Source of the DNA: CAYZXK01 sp964482395
GTDB lineage: Bacteria; Planctomycetota; Phycisphaerae; UBA1845; Fen-1342
Assembly: GCA_964482395.1 (NCBI GenBank)
Contig: CAYZXK010000116.1
Location: forward strand, 1-18,574
Direction of reading: 5' to 3'
DNA length: 18,574 nucleotides
The translations under genes were made by a program, and so were the position numbers. How positions within the stretch are numbered: the stretch's first letter is position 1; the number at the start of each line of letters is the position of its first letter. This document shows positions 15,129 through 18,574 of this stretch, piece by piece. Under the pieces are notes generated by a model, which had not been told where the DNA came from, did no database searches, and saw only the letters and a list, made by a program, of their open reading frames with translations.

Positions 15129-15206
15129 TGCCGCTTCCTCCTGATGTGACTCTTTCCAGCCGCAGAATTGACTTGCCCGCTGCCCACCAACGGGTGCACA
15201 ACACAA

Positions 15207-15234
15207 TAAATATCATGATCCCTTTTGCTGTCAA
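15207..15234 (-). promoter_or_regulatory. Sigma-70-type promoter for the dockerin-like gene
   Basis: On the minus strand a perfect TTGACA (15234-15229) is followed by a 16-base spacer and TATTTA (15212-15207), which is preceded by TGA as an extended -10. The area is AT-rich against a GC-rich background. The predicted start near 15200 gives a leader of about 72 bases before the ATG at 15128. Confidence 0.55.
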
Positions 15235-15276
15235 GAGTGAATTTAACGGAGTGTGTACGGTTCGCCGGCCGGCTTG

Positions 15277-15293
15277 CCGGTGACGGTCACCGG
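15277..15293. repeat. 17-base palindrome between hydrolase and dockerin-like genes
   Basis: CCGGTGAC and GTCACCGG flank a single central G, a form typical of dimeric regulator operators. It lies about 43 bases upstream of the -35 box of the dockerin-like gene and 100 bases past the hydrolase stop. Outer GGTTC/GAACC and a nearby GCCGGCCGGC palindrome could extend it into a transcript-end structure, but there is no T-tract. Confidence 0.4.
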
Positions 15294-15394
15294 AACCGCT
15301 TGCGGCCCTACCCCGCTAGTCGCATACCTAGTTGGATCGCAGGCGAGTGGGCGGACAGGTGATCCGCCCCCTGCCGCCGCCACCTTCCATCCGG

Positions 15395-16228
15395 TCAGCG
15401 GCCTCGGTCACCCTTTTCCATGCCGTGCCGATCGTCAGGCTGGCTGCCGGCCTTACCCGCCGGATTTTTCTGGGCCAGCAGCCATTTCCACAGCTCCGGG
15501 TTCTCGTAGACCCGATCCCAGATGAAATGGTTACCGTCCTTGAACTCGGTGTACTGGATATTTCCCCCAGCCCGCTGGATGGCTTCCACCATCTCCCGCG
15601 ACTTTTCGACTGGAACGTTGCTATCCTGCTGCCCGTGGAAGCACCAGATCGGGACATCCGTCAGCCGGTCGGCCAGTTTGCCGGCCAGCCCGGTCGACTC
15701 GCCCATTTCGGCGAATCCGCAGATGACCACCAGAGCTGCGAAGCGATGGGGGAGGTTGGCCGCCAGATGCCAGACGCCTTGGCCGCCCATGGAGAGCCCG
15801 GTCAGGTAAAGCCGCTCCGGGTCCAGGTGGTAGTCACGGGACGCATCCTCCAGGCACCGCAAAGCTATTTCACCCATCGGCCCTACCCAGCTCTGGTCCG
15901 GGTGGCACTGCGGCATCACTACGATGGCTGGGATCAGCCGGCGGTTACGCCGCAGGGCCCGCCCGATGCCCACATCGGTCTGCAAAAACCCATCCGTCCC
16001 CCGTTCGCCCGATCCGTGCAGGAACAGTATGACCGGCCAGGGCTTGGCCGGCGTGTACTCAGGCGGAACATACACGCAGTAGGCGTAGGTCTGGGCCTGG
16101 AAAGTGAGGGTCCGGTACAAGAAGCCGGTCTGCGCAGGCACCTCGCCCGCCGAGGAGCCCTGCCTACCCACCAGCGAGATTGAAAGCATAAGGGCCGGCA
16201 TTAACGCAATCCACGCACAGTTGTGCAT
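15395..16228 (-). CDS. Exported alpha/beta hydrolase (esterase/peptidase-like, dienelactone hydrolase superfamily)
   Basis: The 277-aa product begins with a signal peptide (MHNCAWIALMPALMLSISLVG, likely cleavage near SSA at 26-28). The hydrolase core shows the oxyanion region FLHGSGERG (from 69), nucleophile elbow GLSMGG with Ser146, acid in HGQQDSNVP (Asp202) and histidine in DGNHFIWDRVY (His234). This is a full catalytic triad of the predicted-peptidase/phospholipase-carboxylesterase group often found in polysaccharide-degrading bacteria as feruloyl or acetyl xylan esterases. The substrate cannot be deduced. ATG 16228 was chosen for GGAG 6-7 bases upstream; a TTG at 16249 opens the same frame. 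A weak TATCCT at 16266-16261 could be its -10. It is a single gene, divergent from aroC. Confidence 0.87.
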   Translation of the reverse strand: MHNCAWIALMPALMLSISLVGRQGSSAGEVPAQTGFLYRTLTFQAQTYAYCVYVPPEYTPAKPWPVILFLHGSGERGTDGFLQTDVGIGRALRRNRRLIPAIVVMPQCHPDQSWVGPMGEIALRCLEDASRDYHLDPERLYLTGLSMGGQGVWHLAANLPHRFAALVVICGFAEMGESTGLAGKLADRLTDVPIWCFHGQQDSNVPVEKSREMVEAIQRAGGNIQYTEFKDGNHFIWDRVYENPELWKWLLAQKNPAGKAGSQPDDRHGMEKGDRGR

Positions 16229-16368
16229 CAAACTTCTCCAGACTTCCAATCGCAGGTGTCAGGATACTCGCGAAACGAGTCGGCGACCACACGCCGGCCC
16301 GCTTTGTGGTTCTCGGGTGGGCGGATGTGCGCCGGGCCGCTTCCCGGATAACCTATCGCTGCGAGCTT

Positions 16369-17523
16369 ATGGCGGAACTGAGCTATCGCACGGCCGGCGA
16401 ATCGCACGGCCCGGCCCTGGTCGCTCTCATTGAAGGGCTGCCGGCGGGCCTGACCGTCGATTTGGAGCTGATCAACGCCGAGCTTCGTCGGCGGCAGGGC
16501 GGCTACGGCCGCGGCGGCCGAATGAAGATCGAGCATGACGGCGTCGCCGTCTTGGCCGGCCTTCGCCGGGGCAGGACCATCGGTTCGCCGATCGCCTTGC
16601 AAATCACTAATCGCGACTGTCGCATCGACCAGGCCCCTGATATCCATTGCCCGCGGCCGGGACACGCGGACTTTGCCGGCAGCATGAAATATCTGACCAC
16701 CGACTGCCGGGATGTGCTCGAACGGGCCTCGGCGCGGGAGACTGCCGCCCGGGTCGCGGCCGGAGCGGTGGCCAAGTGCCTTCTGCGCGAGTTTGGCGTG
16801 ATTTGCGTCGGTTTCGTGCTGGAGATCGGTCCGGCGCGGGGAAATGTCCCGTCGGAGGCGGCGGTCGATGCCCTGATCGCGGCCCGCGACGCCAGCCCGG
16901 TCTTTACGCCGGATGCCTCCGCGGCCGAGTCGATGATGCAGGTCATCCAGGCCGCTCAGCAGAGCGGCGACACGGTGGGCGGAGTGGTCGAGGTGCGGGT
17001 CTTCGGCCTGCCGCCGGGGTTAGGGAGCTGTGCCGCCTGGCAGGAACGGCTGGACGGGCGGCTGATGCAGGCGGTCGGCTCGATCCAGGGAATCAAGGGC
17101 GTGGAGATCGGGCTGGGTTTCGAGGCCGCCCGCCGGCCGGGCAGCCAGGTGCATGACCCCCTGTATTTCGACCCTGCCCAGCGGGACTGCCCCAATTTCG
17201 GCTTTGTTCGCGGCAGCAATCACGCCGGCGGCCTGGAAGGCGGAATGACCAACGGTATGCCGCTGGTAATCCGGGCCGCGATGAAGCCGATCCCGACCCT
17301 TCGGCGCGGGCTGGACAGCGTGAACCTCAAGACGCTTCAGCCGCAGCGAAGCGACTATGAGCGCGGCGACATCTGCGCCGTCCCCGCCGCCAGCGTGGTC
17401 GCTGAGAACGTGGTCGCGTTCGAAGTAGCCCGAGCCTGGCTGGCCAAGTTCGCCGGCGACACGCTGCGCGAAGTCCGGGCCGCCTACGATTGCTACGCGC
17501 GGGCTATGCGACAACTGGCCTGA
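16369..17523 (+). CDS. aroC: Chorismate synthase
   Basis: The 384-aa product converts 5-enolpyruvylshikimate 3-phosphate to chorismate with reduced FMN, the last step of the shikimate pathway in the cytoplasm. Family signatures seen: GESHGP with catalytic His13, RRQGGYGRGGRM (from 41), RPGHAD with the second catalytic His99, MKYLTTDCRDVLERASARETAARVA for FMN and substrate binding, GSNHAGGLEGGMTNG, and RSDYERGDICAVPAASVVAE near the end. The length is normal for a shorter-type AroC. ATG 16369 fits the family start (Y/L-R-T-A-G-E-S-H); the frame is open back to 16306 but has no better start, and the Shine-Dalgarno at the chosen start is weak. No other shikimate gene is adjacent. Confidence 0.97.
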   Translation: MAELSYRTAGESHGPALVALIEGLPAGLTVDLELINAELRRRQGGYGRGGRMKIEHDGVAVLAGLRRGRTIGSPIALQITNRDCRIDQAPDIHCPRPGHADFAGSMKYLTTDCRDVLERASARETAARVAAGAVAKCLLREFGVICVGFVLEIGPARGNVPSEAAVDALIAARDASPVFTPDASAAESMMQVIQAAQQSGDTVGGVVEVRVFGLPPGLGSCAAWQERLDGRLMQAVGSIQGIKGVEIGLGFEAARRPGSQVHDPLYFDPAQRDCPNFGFVRGSNHAGGLEGGMTNGMPLVIRAAMKPIPTLRRGLDSVNLKTLQPQRSDYERGDICAVPAASVVAENVVAFEVARAWLAKFAGDTLREVRAAYDCYARAMRQLA

Positions 17524-17547
17524 CAGCCGGGCGCCCAGCACCGCATC

Positions 17548-17623
17548 GCCGGACCTTTAGGTCCGGCCGGGGGCACGTCGAGACGCCCCCGCCGGGCTCC
17601 CGCCGCCATGGCGGAAGCCCGGC
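17548..17623. terminator. Three tandem stem-loops between aroC and the PEP-CTERM gene
   Basis: Hairpin 1 (17548-17567) has 8-bp arms GCCGGACC and GGTCCGGC around TTTA. Hairpin 2 (17569-17590) has GGGGG and CCCCC plus CGTC/GACG around GA, with a two-base bulge. Hairpin 3 (17591-17623) has GCCGGGCT and AGCCCGGC enclosing the palindrome CCGCCATGGCGG. They fill most of the 116-base convergent gap, with no T-tract. They could be a bidirectional terminator block or a REP-like element. Confidence 0.5.
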
Positions 17624-17639
17624 GTGAATCACCCTGCCA

Positions 17640-18359
17640 CTACCGGCGTCGCAGCAACCCGGCCCCCAGGGCCAGCAGCAACAGCCCGGCCGGCTCGGGA
17701 ACGATTGTTCCACTGACCAGGATGTTGTCGAACCGGTTGTTCCCGTTGTGGCTTGCCGCGCCGCTCACTGTGATACGGATCAGATTAGTGTTGGGCCCGC
17801 TGGTAGCCGCGAAGACGCTACCGAAATCCTTGGTGAACACCAACCAGCTGCTGGTCTTATTTGCATCGAGCGTGCCGTACTCCTGCCACGTGAGGCCGCC
17901 GTCGGTGGAATAAGCGAACTGATGGATACCGAACCCCGTGCTCGTACCGCGGGTCGCGTATGTCAAAACGCAGTTGTCGATTGGATCGTCCAGCTTGATC
18001 ACGAAAGACCGGTCATTGTTATCTGTGCCGAGGATGGACAGACTGCCGCCTGCGGTCGGAGTGCCGCTAATATCGTTTAGGGTGGTACCGGTATAGCTCC
18101 CGAAGTTCTGGGATTCCGTGCCACCGTTGGTACCCGCCAAATTGCCACCCCCGCTGCCCCAGACCGAGATTCTCGCACCGCCCAGGCCGATGTCCCGGGT
18201 GTACTCCGCCTCGTTGCCCACCGTCCCGAGCGGGTTGATCCGCCAGAGATTGGTCCCCACGTTAGTCGTGTCGTTGAAGTTCCAGAACGCGACGTAGTCG
18301 GCGTTGACCGCGGCCGCGCAGGCCATCCATACGCCCAGAATGCACACCAGCTTCCTCAT
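17640..18359 (-). CDS. PEP-CTERM sorting-domain protein
   Basis: The 239-aa exported protein has a signal peptide (MRKLVCILGVWMACAAAVNA, cleavage before Asp21), a beta-rich body of about 195 residues with many G, T, S and N (YVAFWNFNDTTNVGTNLW; QFAYSTDGGLTWQEYG; NLIRITVSGAASHNGNNRFDNILVSG), and a C-terminal PEP-CTERM tag: VPEP, a hydrophobic stretch, then RRR (220-239). PEP-CTERM proteins are processed by exosortase and are associated with exopolysaccharide in many Gram-negative bacteria. No exosortase gene is in the window. The body resembles laminin-G/jelly-roll-like exported domains, but no function is claimed. ATG 18359 has an excellent Shine-Dalgarno (AAGGAGGT, 18366-18373) at 6 bases; the longer frame to 18476 is ignored because it runs into the insertion sequence. 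Confidence 0.9.
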   Translation of the reverse strand: MRKLVCILGVWMACAAAVNADYVAFWNFNDTTNVGTNLWRINPLGTVGNEAEYTRDIGLGGARISVWGSGGGNLAGTNGGTESQNFGSYTGTTLNDISGTPTAGGSLSILGTDNNDRSFVIKLDDPIDNCVLTYATRGTSTGFGIHQFAYSTDGGLTWQEYGTLDANKTSSWLVFTKDFGSVFAATSGPNTNLIRITVSGAASHNGNNRFDNILVSGTIVPEPAGLLLLALGAGLLRRR

Positions 18360-18435
18360 CGCACTACCTCCTTCTCCGGTTCCCGTGTTATCAACCAGAC
18401 CTCCCCGCTGGCACCGCGCCGGTCGGCGAAGGGCT

Positions 18436-18574
18436 AGAACCTGTTTCATAACCATCGGACCGCGATCATCAGGCACGCCACATGCATGAATGCCCGGTAC
18501 ATGTTGAGGTTGCGTTCCCAGCGGATCAGAAGCCGCCGGTAGTAGCCCAGCCAGGCGATGGTGCGTTCGATCTT
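18436..18574 (-). mobile_element. IS5-type insertion sequence, one end only
   Basis: The 3' end of a transposase gene is followed after its stop by GAACCTGTTTCATAACC (18438-18454, + strand), which is the likely terminal repeat region. The exact border and any target duplication (a CTA or CTAG lies at its edge) cannot be settled, because the other end is outside the window. Confidence 0.5.
18446..18574 (-). CDS. IS5-family transposase, C-terminal fragment (rest outside window)
   Basis: Reading the minus strand from the window edge gives 42 residues before a TGA at 18448-18446. They include KIERTIAWLGYYRRLLIRWE and FMHVACLMIAVRWL, the typical C-terminal end of IS5-type DDE transposases (ERT-x-AWL-x3-RRL-x2-RWE, with the last catalytic glutamate region). 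The fragment is cut by the window, so it cannot be said whether the gene is intact. Confidence 0.82.
   Translation of the reverse strand, partial: KIERTIAWLGYYRRLLIRWERNLNMYRAFMHVACLMIAVRWL

Noticed and set aside
15332..16183. 283-aa open frame on the plus strand
   Set aside because: It is antisense to the alpha/beta hydrolase, which has a full catalytic triad and signal peptide.
18360..18476. Longer N-terminus for the PEP-CTERM protein
   Set aside because: The extra residues run into the insertion sequence, and the ATG at 18359 has both a strong Shine-Dalgarno and a clean signal peptide.

Overview
The window is GC-rich and gene-dense, and its protein complement points to a Planctomycetota bacterium, most likely of the Phycisphaerae type. 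The main clues are a PEP-CTERM exported protein, a secreted or lipid-anchored protein ending in two dockerin-like calcium-loop repeats of the GD(L)N-x-D...DINPF type, a bacterial deoxyhypusine-synthase-family protein, a sigma-70 factor with an unusual region 2, and frequent GTG starts. The lineage is inferred from protein character only; there is no rRNA or marker comparison behind it.

Layout. 1-1477 (+): 3' part of a TolC-type outer-membrane efflux protein. 1515-3113 (-): phosphomannomutase/phosphoglucomutase with a four-cysteine N-terminal extension. 3238-5970 (-): two-gene unit of a large polytopic membrane protein (YYY/DUF2298-like, possibly GT-C) and a small signal-peptide/one-helix membrane protein. 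6172-8220 (+): membrane Fe-S oxidoreductase that fuses a haem-b-type membrane domain, two 4Fe-4S motifs and two CCG-type domains. 8255-10135 (-): TMTC-like GT-C/TPR membrane protein. 10344-11414 (+): deoxyhypusine-synthase-like protein. 11415-12002: 588-base gap with hairpins and a promoter candidate. 12003-12983 (+): sigma-70 family factor. 13123-13813 (-): small lipoprotein gene coupled to acylphosphatase. 13814-14183: structured non-coding gap. 14184-15128 (-): dockerin-like exported protein. 15395-16228 (-): exported alpha/beta hydrolase. 16369-17523 (+): chorismate synthase. 17640-18359 (-): PEP-CTERM protein. 18446-18574 (-): C-terminal end of an IS5-type transposase that runs off the window.

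How the genes may work together. Most are single housekeeping or envelope genes in alternating orientation, and there is no large operon. One theme is the cell envelope: sugar-phosphate supply (phosphohexomutase), two polytopic membrane proteins of probable glycosyltransferase-C character, an efflux porin and four exported or lipid-anchored products. Two pairs look translationally coupled: the membrane protein with the 213-aa protein, and the lipoprotein with acylphosphatase. All four convergent gene junctions carry a GC-rich stem-loop without a T-tract, and the aroC/PEP-CTERM junction carries three in tandem. No CRISPR array, tRNA, rRNA, prophage or recognisable defence system is visible. The best candidates for undescribed biology are the deoxyhypusine-synthase homologue, the cysteine-rich extension on the phosphohexomutase, and the structured gap at 13849-14170.
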